Notes: generated from the letters alone by a model not told the origin. A DNA stretch of 64,000 bases from JAFGDI01 sp963667715 (GCA_963667715.1 OY763926.1:2480001-2544000); one strand, 5' to 3'; positions 54,131 to 63,484 are shown, counted from the stretch's first letter. Translations and numbers: made by a program.

Positions 54131-55312
54131 TTACTCATCGTTTTCGTCAGCTGCCTTATTAGCAGTCTCACTTTCGGCAGCTGCCTGAGCAGCGGCTTTG
54201 CGTTCTTCAGCTATTTTGGCTCTTACCACAGGATCATCCTGCGGGTTAGCATATTCGATCTTAGCCTCTTTACGCAGCTCGCTGGTAAGATTGCTCAAAA
54301 CACTGCTTTTCTTATTGCGTGCCAGCAGATTTTTGATACTGTCCTTTACATCTTCCAGCGGTGTAACTTCCGCCTTCTGGCGATCGGTACATTTTATAAT
54401 ATGATAGCCAAACTGTGTTTCAACAATATCACTAACCTCACCAGGTTTGAGATCATATGCCGCTTTTGCAAAAGGCTCTACCATAGCATTATGTCTTGGG
54501 AAGAAGTTCAGATCGCCGCCACTGCGTTTACCGCTTGGACATTCAGAGCTTTCACGTGCGATCTCAGCAAAGTCAGAATCCGGTTCATCAACTTTCTTCT
54601 TGAGCTCTTTTATTGTCTCCAAAGCCGCAACTTTATCTTCATCACTAACAGGCTGTCCTTTTTCATCGATAGTCTTAATCAGAATATGACTTGCACGAAC
54701 CATTTCCTGTTTGCTGTAACGGGCTTCTTTATTCTCTTCGTAATACTTTTTAACATCATCATCGGAAACAGTTATTTCCTGAGGATATTTTGCAGCAGCA
54801 ACTTTTTCGAGCAATATAGTATCAAGAAACTGCTTGTTCTCACGATACTTCGCTAATGACTCCTCAATAGTCATTCCCTGACGTTTAAGGATATCCTTTG
54901 CCAGCTCATCGCGAGTCATTCCGCTCTGTTCCATTGCTATGTTAACAATATCTTCCAGTCGATTCTGAATATCATCTTCGGTAAGTGAAAGATTTTCTGA
55001 CTTTGCCGCCTGACTGATAAGCTCAACATTTATCATACTGTCAATAACACGAGGACGCATTATCTGCTGATAACGTTCGAGCATAGGACCTTCGGTCGGG
55101 ATATTTTTCCTGCCGGCCAACTGCTGGGCAATAGCATCTGATATCTGAGCCTCAGTTATCGCTACGCCATTAACAGTTAAAGCAGTTGATGCCGGATCAA
55201 CAGCAGAAACAGCTGTCCCTGCCTGATCGGCAGCAGCATTTTCCTGACCTCTGGCAATGTCAAGGCCACATACACAGACTAATAATACCAATAAAAGCAC
55301 AAACTTCTGCAT
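54131..55312 (-). CDS. Exported parvulin-type peptidyl-prolyl isomerase (SurA/PrsA-like)
   Basis: I chose the ATG at 55312 (393 residues) because GGAG precedes it by 6 bases and a signal peptide follows (MQKFVLLLVLLVCVCGLDIA). A SurA-like N-terminal helical domain covers about 50-200. The parvulin domain (about 215-320) has V-R-A-S-H-I-L-I-K, the E-C-P-S-G-K-R-S-G-G-D-L-N-F-F loop and TQFGYHIIKCTD. The C-terminus is rich in Ala, Glu and Lys. It would help fold outer-membrane or secreted proteins. Confidence 0.93.
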   Translation of the reverse strand: MQKFVLLLVLLVCVCGLDIARGQENAAADQAGTAVSAVDPASTALTVNGVAITEAQISDAIAQQLAGRKNIPTEGPMLERYQQIMRPRVIDSMINVELISQAAKSENLSLTEDDIQNRLEDIVNIAMEQSGMTRDELAKDILKRQGMTIEESLAKYRENKQFLDTILLEKVAAAKYPQEITVSDDDVKKYYEENKEARYSKQEMVRASHILIKTIDEKGQPVSDEDKVAALETIKELKKKVDEPDSDFAEIARESSECPSGKRSGGDLNFFPRHNAMVEPFAKAAYDLKPGEVSDIVETQFGYHIIKCTDRQKAEVTPLEDVKDSIKNLLARNKKSSVLSNLTSELRKEAKIEYANPQDDPVVRAKIAEERKAAAQAAAESETANKAADENDE

Positions 55313-55559
55313 TTTCGTCTCCATTAGCTCGTAAGAGCTTAATATTACAATAATTATAACTAGCAATATTGACAAATCAGTATACCAGACAATAACCGGA
55401 CTGTCCAGTATTTTACACTAAACAAATATTAACGAACCGACAGCAAAAACACCAGCCGGACAATAAGATTTATACGAAAAGATACCTGGTTTGTTCGACC
55501 TTTGCCACAATAGATCAAAATATAGATAAGCATCTGCACAACAGTGCTTTAGGTTACGT
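55313..55559. other. Gap before the GH92 remnant
   Basis: No gene, RNA or repeat was recognised. Confidence 0.4.
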
Positions 55560-55973
55560 TCAATAGCCCCAGCTATAATTTGGTTCCGGTCCGAGTACTA
55601 TATCCAGCTCCCCGCCATTTACCAGATCATTATGCGGGATATTGAATTTATCCCACTGTTTACCGTTCCAACGGACACTTTGTATGTACACATTGTCTCG
55701 GCTGTTATTACTGCAATTTATCGTTATACTCTTGCCGGGATAATACTTCTGGTCCAGCTTTATCACGATCCTGTCGAAAATCGGCGATGTAAGCTCATAA
55801 TCTGGGTTAATATCTGCCCCGCCCTGCACATCAAACAGCCCGATCGCCAGCAGCACCCCTAAAGCTCCCATCTGCCCCTGATCTTCATCTCCATTGTAGC
55901 CGCCATAGGGCGTTATATCGCCAAAAGCTTCTTCCTTGACCAGCCTCGCCCAATATTGCGAAAGCCATGGCTT
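55560..55973 (-). pseudogene. GH92 alpha-mannosidase-like 3' remnant
   Basis: The frame reads KPWLSQYWARLVKEEAFGDI, TPYGGYNGDEDQGQMGALGV and LFDVQGG, then the C-terminal YELTSPIFDRIVIKLDQKYY and YIQSVRWNGKQWDKF. This is the C-terminal part of a glycoside hydrolase family 92 enzyme, including the catalytic-site GDEDQGQMG loop. The rest, usually about 600 residues, is missing. Homology stops at about 55973, 30 bases after the rsmG stop. The first ATG in the frame (55871) would give only 103 residues, so I treat it as a truncated, non-functional gene. Confidence 0.85.
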
Positions 55974-56002
55974 TATAAGTACGAGGATAAAACTGATATG
56001 TA

Positions 56003-56707
56003 TTATCTTGCGCTGGTTAGTTTTTCTACTGAGCGTTTTATGATATTAAATTGACGGGGATATGTGGTTGGTGTTGGCTCGATCTTTTCGGTTTCCAGTA
56101 TGTAGAACTTGTTATCTTCGCCTGGCAGCGAGTATGGGAATATTTCCGGGCGATCGCCGCCAAGTTTGGCGATAAGTTTACCACAAACACCAAGCTCTTC
56201 ACTGTATTTTGGTCCTTTCCATGCAAAGAAGCGTCCTCCGGTGCGTATAAGCGGTAAAGCGAGCTCTGCGATCATGGCCATATGTCCCAAGGCGCGGGCG
56301 GTTGCGATATCAAAATTCGCACGGAAGTTGCGGTCCTGGCCTAGATCTTCTGCACGAGCATTGGTAGCAGTGAAATTTGTCAGGCCCAGCTGCTCGGCGG
56401 CCATATTCTGGAATGCCGCCTTTTTGCCAGTGGCCTCAACAGAGACGAACCGCCAGTCATCAAGTACGATAGCCAGGGCGAGTGACGGGAAACCTGCTCC
56501 GGAGCCGATATCTATAAGCCTTGGAGTATAGTCACAATCGGCTGCATATGCCGTAAGCTTATCAGCGATAATCAGGGAATCCTGAAAATGCCTTACTTTT
56601 ACCTGTGCCGGGTCGACGATGCGGGTAAGATTATACTTTTCGTTCTCAGCCAGCAGCAGTTCAGCCAGCAGCTCAAATTTCGCCTGTTTTTCTGTGTTTT
56701 CTGTCAT
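56003..56707 (-). CDS. rsmG: 16S rRNA (guanine-527-N7)-methyltransferase
   Basis: The 234-residue product has the SAM-binding motif LIDIGSGAGFPSLALAI, an N-terminal NLTRI region and VRHFQDSLI. ATARALGHMAMIAELALPLI and GGRFFAWKG are typical of the family. It methylates G527 of 16S rRNA. It stands alone, not beside gidA/mnmG. The fragment of the GH92 gene starts right after its stop, so that rearrangement ended here. Confidence 0.94.
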   Translation of the reverse strand: MTENTEKQAKFELLAELLLAENEKYNLTRIVDPAQVKVRHFQDSLIIADKLTAYAADCDYTPRLIDIGSGAGFPSLALAIVLDDWRFVSVEATGKKAAFQNMAAEQLGLTNFTATNARAEDLGQDRNFRANFDIATARALGHMAMIAELALPLIRTGGRFFAWKGPKYSEELGVCGKLIAKLGGDRPEIFPYSLPGEDNKFYILETEKIEPTPTTYPRQFNIIKRSVEKLTSAR

Positions 56708-56828
56708 ATGAGCAATATAGTAATTCCTTTAGCCGGATAAGTCAATAATTGATAATTCAGGACAAAGTAAGATGACCAATTATTTATGCAACAGCAAGAT
56801 AATCCCTGTATCAGCAAGCTTTACTGAA

Positions 56829-56854
56829 AATAATCTATCAAGGAATAGATTATT
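56829..56854 (+). other. Hairpin in the pfkA upstream region
   Basis: AATAATCTAT (56829-56838) pairs perfectly with ATAGATTATT (56845-56854) around a six-base loop. It lies 92 bases before the pfkA start. No T run follows. The rest of this gap shows nothing else. Confidence 0.5.
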
Positions 56855-56945
56855 GCCATAATTAACCAAGATGCTTATAATTATATAAATATCACTAATT
56901 AATACGTCAGGATGCGGCGGTGACCAGAAACATGGAGGTATTACA

Positions 56946-58127
56946 ATGAGCCCGCAATCAAAATGCATAGGAATACTCACTTCCGGCGGAGACTGCCCCG
57001 GACTAAACGCCGCGATCCGCGCTATCGCCAAACCGGCTCTGAACATGGGCATGACGGTATTGGGGATACAAGATGGCTTCATGGGCCTGATAGAAAACCG
57101 CTTTATTACCCTGGATGATCGGGCGGTAAGTGGAATACTGACAGTCGGCGGCACTATACTGGGAACCAGCCGGACAAAGGTTAACAAAGTTAAGATGGGT
57201 AATAAGGTCGTGAATATGAGCGATCTTATTATGGAAAACATTGACCGCAACCATATAGACTGCTTGGTCTGCCTGGGTGGTGGCGGTACCCAGAAGAATG
57301 CTATGAAATTGCTTAAAAAAGGTGCAAATGTCCTGACTTTACCTAAGACCATCGATAATGATGTTTGGGGAACTGAGCTTACTTTTGGGTATGACTCTGC
57401 CCTCCAGATAGCAACTGACGCACTCGACAAGCTCCACACTACCGCAACCAGCCACCACAGAGTGATCGTATGCGAGATAATGGGCCATAAAGCCGGCTGG
57501 CTGGCACTCTCAGCAGGTATTGCTGGCGGTGCAGACGTAATCCTGATTCCAGAGATACCATACGATCTGGAAGTTGTCGCGAGTTATATCAAAAAACGCC
57601 GGAAAAAGGGTAAACGCTTCTCTATAATTGCCGTCGCTGAGGGTGCGATGAGTATTGAAGAAGCCAAACAGTTGGAAAACAGTAAAAAAAGCGGTGAAGA
57701 AGAAACCGTTTTTGACAGTCTGGAACAGGCTACCCATGCCCTATCTGCAAATGATAAAGATAAAATCGTCGAAAAGCGAATCGATGGCGAGACCATGAGC
57801 TACCATCTGGTTAGTGAGCCGATATCAAGCAGAGTTGCTCGCAGATTGCAGGATATGACCGGCATCGAAGCGAGAGTAACCACTCTCGGTCACGTTCAGC
57901 GTGGCGGAAGCCCATCACCAATGGACCGTCAATTATGCACACTACTGGGCACCAGTGCCGCAGAGCATATTGCTGATGGTAAGTATAATATTATGGTTGG
58001 TTGGAAAAATAATAAATGCCATGCGTTTCCACTGGAAGATATTGCCGGGAAACGTAAGACTGTACCGCTCGATCACCCAATGGTTACAGCTGCAAGAATG
58101 GTCGATTCCTGCCTGGGCGACAAGTAG
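56946..58127 (+). CDS. pfkA: 6-phosphofructokinase (atypical ATP/PPi type)
   Basis: The 393-residue product belongs to the PfkA superfamily: GILTSGGDCPGLNAAIRAI at the start, the phosphoryl-donor loop C-L-G-G-G-G-T-Q-K-N, LPKTIDNDVWGTELTFG with the catalytic Asp, IMGHKAGWLALSAGIAGGAD and LGHVQRGG near the end. The usual G-G-D-G-S of ATP enzymes reads GGGGT here, and the TIDND motif is preceded by Lys, as in PPi-dependent enzymes. This mix is seen in long, group III type enzymes, so the donor cannot be settled from sequence. GGAGG precedes the start. The minus-strand frame opposite is a shadow. Confidence 0.93.
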   Translation: MSPQSKCIGILTSGGDCPGLNAAIRAIAKPALNMGMTVLGIQDGFMGLIENRFITLDDRAVSGILTVGGTILGTSRTKVNKVKMGNKVVNMSDLIMENIDRNHIDCLVCLGGGGTQKNAMKLLKKGANVLTLPKTIDNDVWGTELTFGYDSALQIATDALDKLHTTATSHHRVIVCEIMGHKAGWLALSAGIAGGADVILIPEIPYDLEVVASYIKKRRKKGKRFSIIAVAEGAMSIEEAKQLENSKKSGEEETVFDSLEQATHALSANDKDKIVEKRIDGETMSYHLVSEPISSRVARRLQDMTGIEARVTTLGHVQRGGSPSPMDRQLCTLLGTSAAEHIADGKYNIMVGWKNNKCHAFPLEDIAGKRKTVPLDHPMVTAARMVDSCLGDK

Positions 58128-58173
58128 AGAGTTGAATAGTTTAGTTATAGTTTATAAATTAAGAATACAATAA

Positions 58174-59319
58174 ATGATATATTACATACTGCAAAATTAC
58201 CTTAAAGATTTTATGTTCAATACGCTGGGGTTTTATTCCTGGCAGGAAGTGCTATTGCGGTCACTGTTGTCGCTGCTGACCAGTCTGCTGATATGTTTAA
58301 TCCTGGGGCCAAAAATCATCCGCTGGTTAAAGCTTAAAAAAATCGGCGATATCCCAAATTTTGACCATGAGATACTCAACCAGAAAAACAGCCACAAAGA
58401 CAGTACGCCTACTATGGGTGGTATAATTATCCTCATTAGCATTATTGTAAGTACGCTACTCTGGGCTGACCTGACTAATCAGTTTGTTATCAAGGCTCTG
58501 TTTGTTACCGTCTGGCTGGGCCTGCTTGGCGGTGTTGACGACTGGCTCAAGCTAACGAAAAACTCACGTAACCATAGTCGGGACGGGCTGTTAAGCTGGG
58601 AAAAGTTTATGTACCAGGTTGGTCTGGGAGCTTTAGTTGGTTCATTTCTGTTCCTGGTAGATTTTAAGAATATCGAGGACGGGCAGAAGCTTTGGCTGCC
58701 ATTCTGTAAGGCAGGATTCGATCTGAAGTTTGCCGGTTTTTTGATAATGTCTATTTTAGTTATAACAGCAACCAGTAATGCAGTTAACCTTACCGACGGC
58801 ATGGACGGGCTGGCATCAGGCTGTGTAGGTATTGTAGCGCTTGTTCTGGCAATATTATGCTATCTGGCCAGCGAGCCACTATCACTAACGACAAACCAGA
58901 CGTGGGCGAGTTACCTGCGATTACCGCAAATCCCCGGTGCTGGAGAACTCTCTATAGTGTGCATGGCGATGCTGGGGGCATGTTTAGGGTTCCTATGGTT
59001 TAACTGTTATCCGGCAGAAGTATTTATGGGTGATACAGGTAGTTTACCGTTGGGCGGGCTGATAGGATATGCGGCAATAGTCACCCGCCATGAACTGCTG
59101 CTTATCCTGCTGGGCGGTATTTTTGTGATCGAAGTGGCAAGTGTGATAATTCAAGTGACGTATTTCAAGCGAACCGGGGGCAAAAAGATATTCAAATGCT
59201 CCCCTATCCATCATCACTTTCACCTTATCGGCTGGAGTGAACCGAAGGTTGTTGTAAGGTTCTGGCTGGTCTGCATAGCATTTGCAACTCTGGCTCTGGC
59301 AACATTAAAGATAAGATAA
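58174..59319 (+). CDS. mraY: Phospho-N-acetylmuramoyl-pentapeptide transferase
   Basis: The enzyme makes lipid I on the inner membrane in peptidoglycan synthesis. The 381-residue product has about ten membrane segments and the family motifs K-D-S-T-P-T-M-G-G, NAVNLTDGMDGLASG, FMGDTGSLPLGG and PIHHHFHLIGW. It lies outside a mur/fts cluster here, between pfkA and thiL. No clear ribosome site is seen. Confidence 0.95.
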   Translation: MIYYILQNYLKDFMFNTLGFYSWQEVLLRSLLSLLTSLLICLILGPKIIRWLKLKKIGDIPNFDHEILNQKNSHKDSTPTMGGIIILISIIVSTLLWADLTNQFVIKALFVTVWLGLLGGVDDWLKLTKNSRNHSRDGLLSWEKFMYQVGLGALVGSFLFLVDFKNIEDGQKLWLPFCKAGFDLKFAGFLIMSILVITATSNAVNLTDGMDGLASGCVGIVALVLAILCYLASEPLSLTTNQTWASYLRLPQIPGAGELSIVCMAMLGACLGFLWFNCYPAEVFMGDTGSLPLGGLIGYAAIVTRHELLLILLGGIFVIEVASVIIQVTYFKRTGGKKIFKCSPIHHHFHLIGWSEPKVVVRFWLVCIAFATLALATLKIR

Positions 59320-59339
59320 ATTGATTTTGGATATGATAT

Positions 59340-60254
59340 ATGCCTAAAGAATTTGACATAATAAACTACTTCCGCGGCCAGAATTGCAGCGAGGGCAAAT
59401 ACATTGAAAAAGGCCCGGGCGATGATATGGCAGTCATGAATTTTGGTGGCGAGAAGGTACTTGTTACTACAGATATGCTGCTCGAAGGGGTTCATTTTGA
59501 CCTTAAAACTGCCACTCTTGCCCAGGTTGGTTATAAGGCAATGGCTTGTAGTTTGAGCGATTGTGCGGCGATGTGTTCTACTCCGGTCGGTGCTGTTGGC
59601 TCTATCTCTTTGCCTAAAAGCTTCGACATGGACGCTATCGCCCTACTACACAGCGGCCTGAGAAAAGCGGCATTTGACTATAGCTGTCCCATCATCGGTG
59701 GCGATATGACTAGTTGGGATAAGCAGCTGACTATCACTGTTACCATGTTCTCAGTTATGGAAAGTGGGCGAAAGCCTGTTTACCGCAATGGTGCCCGTCC
59801 TGGTGATAAGATCATGGTGACCGGCACACTTGGCGGTTCAATACACGGTCGACACCTTGAGTTTATACCTCGCGTCAAAGAGGCACAATGGCTATATGAT
59901 AATTGCCAGCTTCATTCTATGATGGATCTAAGTGATGGGATTGGCGGCGATATAAGACATATATGCAGAGAAAGTGGTGTTTCAGCGGTAATTGACTACG
60001 ATAAATTACCGGCAAGTAATGCTGCCAAAAGCTACAGCGAGCCGGGAATACATGCTATGACCGATGGTGAGGATTTTGAACTACTTTTCACGGTCAGTCC
60101 GGAAGACTGTGCTAAACTGCTTAATACATGGCCTGAATTTTCTCAGACAGAACTTACAGAGATCGGTACGATCGTAACCAAGCGAGAACGTGAACTTTAT
60201 CTCAATCGCAATGGTGAAGAAAAAGAGTTTAATGAGACTGGTTTTGAACACTAG
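59340..60254 (+). CDS. thiL: Thiamine-monophosphate kinase
   Basis: The 304-residue product phosphorylates thiamine monophosphate to thiamine diphosphate. Motifs are GPGDDMAVMN near the start, VTTDMLLEGVHFD, the region YKAMACSLSDCAAMCSTPVG, IIGGDMTSWD and MMDLSDGIGGDIRH. It starts 20 bases after mraY and ends 11 bases before the convergent Nif11-like gene stop. Confidence 0.95.
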   Translation: MPKEFDIINYFRGQNCSEGKYIEKGPGDDMAVMNFGGEKVLVTTDMLLEGVHFDLKTATLAQVGYKAMACSLSDCAAMCSTPVGAVGSISLPKSFDMDAIALLHSGLRKAAFDYSCPIIGGDMTSWDKQLTITVTMFSVMESGRKPVYRNGARPGDKIMVTGTLGGSIHGRHLEFIPRVKEAQWLYDNCQLHSMMDLSDGIGGDIRHICRESGVSAVIDYDKLPASNAAKSYSEPGIHAMTDGEDFELLFTVSPEDCAKLLNTWPEFSQTELTEIGTIVTKRERELYLNRNGEEKEFNETGFEH

Positions 60255-60265
60255 TGAATAGAGTA

Positions 60266-60517
60266 TTATTCCAAGCTGGAAAGCAGCATATCATACCAGT
60301 TGCGAATCTGATCTAAAGCCTCAGCTTGAGCTGGAAACTGACACTTGGTAAGAATATTACCATAAGCTTCATCCAGGTCATGATAAGTGAAAACCAGACC
60401 TTCCTTGGCCAGTAAATCATCAAGCTCTGCCTTATTAGAAGCAGAATTAAGTAGCTGAACCCATTCCGGACGGCGTGAGGCCATTACCAAAAACTTACGT
60501 GCTGCGTCAATTGTCAT
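60266..60517 (-). CDS. Nif11-domain-like small protein
   Basis: The 83-residue product follows the Nif11 leader pattern: A-A-R-K-F-L near the N-terminus, then a W-V-Q-L-L-N-S-A-S stretch and a D-L-L-A-K-E-G-L-V-F-T-Y-H-D-L helix. Nif11-type domains occur as RiPP precursor leaders and in other small proteins. There is no Gly-Gly cleavage site or variable core, so a precursor role is doubtful. GGAGAG precedes the start. It sits 15 bases after the PQQ-propeller gene on the same strand. The assignment is from pattern memory. Confidence 0.6.
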   Translation of the reverse strand: MTIDAARKFLVMASRRPEWVQLLNSASNKAELDDLLAKEGLVFTYHDLDEAYGNILTKCQFPAQAEALDQIRNWYDMLLSSLE

Positions 60518-60532
60518 TATTTCTCTCCAACA

Positions 60533-62239
60533 TTACTCTTTGCCAAAGCAATAGAGTTTAGTATCTGTCCTTACTAACATTTTACCATCGACAAAAGCTG
60601 GACAGCTACACACTTTTTCACCAAAATCAGCCTCAAAAGCAACCTCTGGCTCATCTCCGGCAACATTAAGCACAGTGTACTTACCTTCCATACTGAAAAA
60701 CAGCATCTTATCACCAGCAAGCGTAGGAGAGCTGTAGTAAAAGGCCGACAAAGAGTATTCATACAGCTTAGAACCATCGGTAACATCATAACAAGTTAAC
60801 GTGCCGTCAGCTGTCAATAGCCATAATTTATTGCCGTCAGTTACAGGAGAAGTCGTATCCGGAATACCTTCCTCACCAATCCAGACAGGCTCTGTGTCAG
60901 AAATATCTCCCGAGAGCGATGTTTTGACAGCCTTGACACTTTCATATGGGCTAATAAGGAATGTTAGCTCAGGTGTTACTACCGCAGAGGGTGCAGTGTC
61001 GCCATTTAATGTGCCATATCGCCAAAACTCACTGCCGGTTGACGGGTCATAGCTAATCGCCAGTGGGTTTGAAACAGTAATAAACTGCCATTTTCCGCCG
61101 GTTTGAGCAATAATAGGGCTCGTCCAGCTATTTATCACCGGCCGCTTGATCTGCCAATCAATATCACCCGTCTCGCCATTAACAGAATATAAGACAGAAA
61201 CTGGCTCCAGATCATCATAACCATGGTCAAACTGAACCAGCACATTGCCTTGCCAGATATCAAGGGAGGCAGAAAAACCATAAGTACTCTCTGGGAGCCC
61301 TAGATTTTTAGCCCATATCTGTTTACCAGAATAGTCATGACATACAAAATCACCATTAGCAAATATAGAATAGACATATGTGCCATCTGTTGCCAGCGAC
61401 GAAGCGGCAAAGCCTGTATCTTCCATTACATCGGGAATGTCTTCACTGGAACAATCTGGTACATCAACCGTTGCACTCCAGAGTAACTTACCGTCAGTGA
61501 GACTTAGGCAATATACTTTTCGCAGAACTTCATTAGCACCGGAAAAGAATACTTTATCATCGAAAATAATCGGGGAATTAAACCCATTTAATTCGTTGTC
61601 AACCGACCATAAAATATTATCACGGGATTGCAGGTCAAACTCCAGTGGTACATTTGCAAAAGGAACAACTCCACTACCAGCAAAACCGCGGAATCGATGC
61701 CAGTTTTCTTTGAGCTTATCCATTGAAATAGATTTGACTACCGGAGCTGTTTGGGTTTTATCAGAAGCAATATCAGAAATTATATACACTGTACTACCCA
61801 AGGCAAATAATGCGGTTACAGCTAATACTCCATAGGCAGAATAATTTCGAGACCGCTGCTGTGCACAATTACAGGCATCATTTTCAGGCACTGTCGGCTC
61901 AATACGAAGATTGACATAAACTCTGGAAGAGATTACCAGAGCAAGAACTGAAAGAACAAGTAAATATCTACTATTATCAGCAAGATTACGACTAAAGATA
62001 TACTCATTTCGCATCCTACGGTCGAGTTCACGCACTGACCATTGCAAACTCTGGTCGTCTGGCGATTCCCTAAGCTGCTGCTTTACCTGTTCAAATTGTT
62101 TATTATCGAATACCTGTGACCTGTTTTCACTGACATAGGCGAATAACATCAGAGAAGCAGAAACAAGCATCATAACAATGCTGATTATTATTGACAAAAA
62201 CGCATTTCTGATACTTGTATTTTTCTCTGTCAGGCTCAT
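60533..62239 (-). CDS. Membrane-anchored PQQ-like beta-propeller protein
   Basis: The 568-residue product has three hydrophobic segments (about 14-36, 88-106 and 132-152). The C-terminal 380 residues form a PQQ-like / BamB-like propeller, with repeated blades such as VYCLSLTDGKLLWSATVDVP, YSVNGETGDIDWQIKRPV and LTCYDVTDGSKLYEYSLSAF. Between the second and third helices is a Cys-containing loop (NDACNCAQQ). It starts 3 bases after yacG, so co-transcription is likely. Enzyme activity is not predicted; planctomycetes use many such propellers, often without a known role. Confidence 0.85.
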   Translation of the reverse strand: MSLTEKNTSIRNAFLSIIISIVMMLVSASLMLFAYVSENRSQVFDNKQFEQVKQQLRESPDDQSLQWSVRELDRRMRNEYIFSRNLADNSRYLLVLSVLALVISSRVYVNLRIEPTVPENDACNCAQQRSRNYSAYGVLAVTALFALGSTVYIISDIASDKTQTAPVVKSISMDKLKENWHRFRGFAGSGVVPFANVPLEFDLQSRDNILWSVDNELNGFNSPIIFDDKVFFSGANEVLRKVYCLSLTDGKLLWSATVDVPDCSSEDIPDVMEDTGFAASSLATDGTYVYSIFANGDFVCHDYSGKQIWAKNLGLPESTYGFSASLDIWQGNVLVQFDHGYDDLEPVSVLYSVNGETGDIDWQIKRPVINSWTSPIIAQTGGKWQFITVSNPLAISYDPSTGSEFWRYGTLNGDTAPSAVVTPELTFLISPYESVKAVKTSLSGDISDTEPVWIGEEGIPDTTSPVTDGNKLWLLTADGTLTCYDVTDGSKLYEYSLSAFYYSSPTLAGDKMLFFSMEGKYTVLNVAGDEPEVAFEADFGEKVCSCPAFVDGKMLVRTDTKLYCFGKE

Positions 62240-62242
62240 AGG

Positions 62243-62443
62243 CTAAAATCCATCATCTAACTCGTCCAGTAATGAATCAATATCATCCGGTGGATCGACC
62301 GCAGGGATAGCATACCCACCGGTAAACCATATTCCCAAATCGACCTGTCTGCACCTGTCACTGCAAAAAGGAGCGAATTTATATACGCTTAGATTTTTGC
62401 CGCAAACGGGACATTTTTCTTTATTAAAATTTGATTTACTCAT
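62243..62443 (-). CDS. yacG: DNA gyrase inhibitor YacG-type zinc protein
   Basis: The 66-residue product has the YacG Cys4 zinc site: C-P-V-C-G-K near the N-terminus and PFCSDRCRQVDLGIWFTGGY. In E. coli the family binds GyrB and inhibits gyrase. It lies between the FmdB-type gene and the PQQ-propeller gene, with tight spacing. The ribosome site is not obvious. Confidence 0.93.
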   Translation of the reverse strand: MSKSNFNKEKCPVCGKNLSVYKFAPFCSDRCRQVDLGIWFTGGYAIPAVDPPDDIDSLLDELDDGF

Positions 62444-62478
62444 TATATATCAAAAGGCTTTCGATTACTGGCACTTTA

Positions 62479-62784
62479 TCAGGCAGATTTTGTATCTTTA
62501 CCGCTGTTTTTTTTAGCAGGTTTACTATCAGACTTCGGCTCGGACTTTTTAGCTGCCGAGACCTGCTCTTTATCAGCTTTGGCTGCTTTCTGATAGCTAT
62601 CACTGCGATAATCAGTCTCATAAAAGCCACTGCCTTTAAAAATAAGAGCTGCGCCAGTGCCAATAAGCCTTTTGACAGACATTTTACCGCATTGCGGACA
62701 TTTTTTCAATGGCTTAGCAGTTATAGACTGAAATTCCTCAAAAGTATAGTCACAAGCTTGGCATTTGTAATCATATGTAGGCAT
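62479..62784 (-). CDS. FmdB-family zinc ribbon protein
   Basis: The 101-residue product starts MPTYDYKCQACDYTFEEFQS, followed by K-K-C-P-Q-C-G-K. This is the CxxC zinc ribbon of the FmdB (putative regulatory protein) family. The C-terminal half is Lys/Ser-rich and low in complexity. GAGG precedes the start, and the grpE stop is only 3 bases before it. Confidence 0.92.
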   Translation of the reverse strand: MPTYDYKCQACDYTFEEFQSITAKPLKKCPQCGKMSVKRLIGTGAALIFKGSGFYETDYRSDSYQKAAKADKEQVSAAKKSEPKSDSKPAKKNSGKDTKSA

Positions 62785-62787
62785 TTC

Positions 62788-63384
62788 TTATTCCTCAGAA
62801 CCTTCACTATCCTGATCATTTTCAGGCTCAGCCTTTACTTCTGGAGCCTTGGCAATAGAGACTTTGGCAGGACGAATAGTGCGTTCATTCATTTCATAGC
62901 CGGCAGCGAGTTCCATAACAATATGATTCGGCTCGATATCGGCAGACTCAACATGCATAAGAGCCTCATGCTTTGAAGGGTCAAAAACGCTACCAGTTTC
63001 AACCTGGATCTTCTTCATGCCAGCAGTCTGCAATGTATTCATCAGATGATCAAATACGATTTGAACACCCTGCATTACTGTCATAATATCGCCAGTTTCC
63101 TTGCCTTTTTCCAGAGTATGCTGGAAATTATCAAGAACAGGAAGAATATTTTTAACTACGTTTTCAGCGGCAAACTGGCCAGCCTGTTCGATCTGACGCA
63201 TTGAACGCTTCTGGTAGTTCTGATATTCAGCTGCGAGACGCAGTAATTGGTCTTTTACATCTGCAACTGTTGGCTCTGCAGGCTTGACCTCAACTTCAGT
63301 GGCAGCTTCTTCAACTGCCTCTGGAGCCTGATCCATATTCTCGATAGGTTTATCCTGATTTTTATCCTTGTTTTTCTTTTTCAT
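62788..63384 (-). CDS. grpE: Nucleotide exchange factor GrpE
   Basis: The 198-residue product has an acidic N-terminus, a long coiled coil (about 40-90, with LRLAAEYQNYQKRSMRQIEQ) and the GrpE head domain with G-V-Q-I-V-F-D-H-L-M, V-F-D-P-S-K-H-E-A-L-M and Y-E-M-N-E-R-T-I-R-P-A-K-V. It exchanges ADP on DnaK. AAGG precedes the start. The dnaJ gene lies upstream, with a 190-base spacer that holds a possible MITE. Confidence 0.96.
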   Translation of the reverse strand: MKKKNKDKNQDKPIENMDQAPEAVEEAATEVEVKPAEPTVADVKDQLLRLAAEYQNYQKRSMRQIEQAGQFAAENVVKNILPVLDNFQHTLEKGKETGDIMTVMQGVQIVFDHLMNTLQTAGMKKIQVETGSVFDPSKHEALMHVESADIEPNHIVMELAAGYEMNERTIRPAKVSIAKAPEVKAEPENDQDSEGSEE

Positions 63385-63484
63385 ATATTTTTACCTTATC
63401 ACAGCTCTTACGGGAGCAATAAGTAACTCATAGGTCCATTAAGACCAGAATGAGAGAAATTGTATATTTAACAGATCGAAATAC

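Noticed and set aside
55560..55871. Intact 103-residue hypothetical protein
   Set aside because: GH92 homology continues upstream of the ATG in the same frame, so this is part of a truncated gene.
56780..57439. 219-residue frame on the minus strand
   Set aside because: It lies opposite the well-supported pfkA gene and has no family features.
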